From NCBI RefSeq assembly GCF_007997005.1, contig NZ_VOSL01000013.1, positions 1 to 64,000 on the forward strand: 64,000 bases of DNA, read 5' to 3'. Numbering within the stretch: the stretch's first letter is position 1; the number at the start of each line of letters is the position of its first letter. Source of the DNA: Lujinxingia vulgaris (lineage in GTDB: Bacteria; Myxococcota_A; Bradymonadia; Bradymonadales; Bradymonadaceae). The notes under the pieces are model-generated. The model did no database searches. It was not told the origin of the DNA and saw nothing but the letters and a program-made list of their open reading frames with translations. The position numbers and the translations under genes were made by a program. This document shows, one piece after another, positions 63,747 through 64,000 of the stretch.

Positions 63747-64000
63747 GTTCAGCCGCCGCACCGGCTACCCCGTCAGCGCCCTCAAGCTCTACGACTGGCA
63801 CGCGCGGCCCGGAGCCTTTGAGCGCCTGGTTCCCCCCTGGGAGTCGATCGAGGTGCTGGAGCAGAGCGGCGGCATCGCCGACGGCGCTCGCCAGGTGATG
63901 CGCATTCAGCAGGGCCCGGTGGGCGTGATCTGGGAGGCCCACCACCGCGATCATATCGAGGGGCGCCAGTTTGTGGACGAGCAGGTGCGCGGCCCCTTTA
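63739..64000 (+). CDS. SRPBCC-family protein, 5' part (runs off window)
   Basis: The first 87 residues are visible: GYPVSALKLYDWHARPGAFERL and PPWESIEVLEQSGGIADGAR, matching the START-like (SRPBCC) domain that in many bacteria is fused in front of a TIGR01777 sugar-nucleotide-epimerase domain. The rest is beyond the window. The ATG overlaps the photolyase stop by 8 bp, so the two are translationally coupled. Confidence 0.8.
   Translation, partial: MPEFSRRTGYPVSALKLYDWHARPGAFERLVPPWESIEVLEQSGGIADGARQVMRIQQGPVGVIWEAHHRDHIEGRQFVDEQVRGPF

Overview
The window is high-GC DNA (about two thirds G+C by eye) from a didermic bacterium of the delta-proteobacterial/Myxococcota type. The best guess is a member of the Bradymonadales, a group of predatory or facultatively predatory marine bacteria. 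The reasons are lipoproteins built of tandem eukaryote-like Kazal protease-inhibitor domains, a MYXO-CTERM-like sorting tail, a receiver-DUF4388-TPR protein, a Ser/Thr kinase, a TonB-dependent receptor with a TonB C-terminal domain fused to its front, and histidine kinases with large multi-pass sensors. The taxonomic call is an inference; no rRNA or tRNA gene was seen.

Layout. 1-3.5 kb: end of gatA, gatB and mtnA in one operon. 3.6-8 kb: membrane proteins, a palindromic 42-bp repeat array, a MYXO-CTERM-like secreted protein and a five-zinc-ribbon membrane protein. 8.1-11.3 kb: three consecutive Kazal lipoproteins carrying 11 inhibitor domains. 11.4-15.5 kb: a lipoprotein gene followed by the TonB_C/TonB-receptor fusion. 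15.7-23.4 kb: Ppx/GppA, lipoprotein MsrA, a TrmA/RumA-type RNA methyltransferase, a second (41-bp) repeat array, a UbiB-type kinase, a C-rich duplicated repeat and a GNAT-like protein. 23.4-27.6 kb: Fur-box-controlled exbB-exbD-tonB, then two exported rhodanese-type sulfurtransferases. 27.9-35.6 kb: a large helical protein of unknown function, an SseB-like protein, a polyferredoxin with a heavy-metal-binding domain, an AI-2E/PerM-family permease and a Ser/Thr kinase. 35.8-42.5 kb: receiver-DUF4388-TPR protein, tsaD, a small protein, and a CPBP protease/TatA-like/membrane-protein operon. 42.6-49.6 kb: histidine kinase, MerC-like protein, His-rich repeat protein, DsbD and a redoxin lipoprotein. 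49.8-54.9 kb: alpha/beta hydrolase lipoprotein, prfC, gpsA and two cyclic-nucleotide-binding proteins. 55.3-64 kb: CHRD lipoprotein, NYN/OST-HTH protein-thyA-folA operon, glyoxalase, a second histidine kinase, a small Cys protein, dodecin, class II photolyase and the start of an SRPBCC protein.

How it fits together. Housekeeping genes (gatAB, mtnA, prfC, tsaD, gpsA, thyA, folA, ppx) are mixed with many cell-envelope genes: lipoproteins, energised outer-membrane uptake (exbBD-tonB plus the receptor), and periplasmic redox or sulfur handling (MsrA, rhodaneses, DsbD, redoxin). The Kazal cluster looks like a protease-defence or protease-control module on the cell surface. The most unusual features are the two intergenic arrays with a period of about four helical turns sharing a GCGA[GT]CAC core, the Kazal cluster with diversified predicted P1 residues, and the receiver domain whose phospho-acceptor Asp is Glu.
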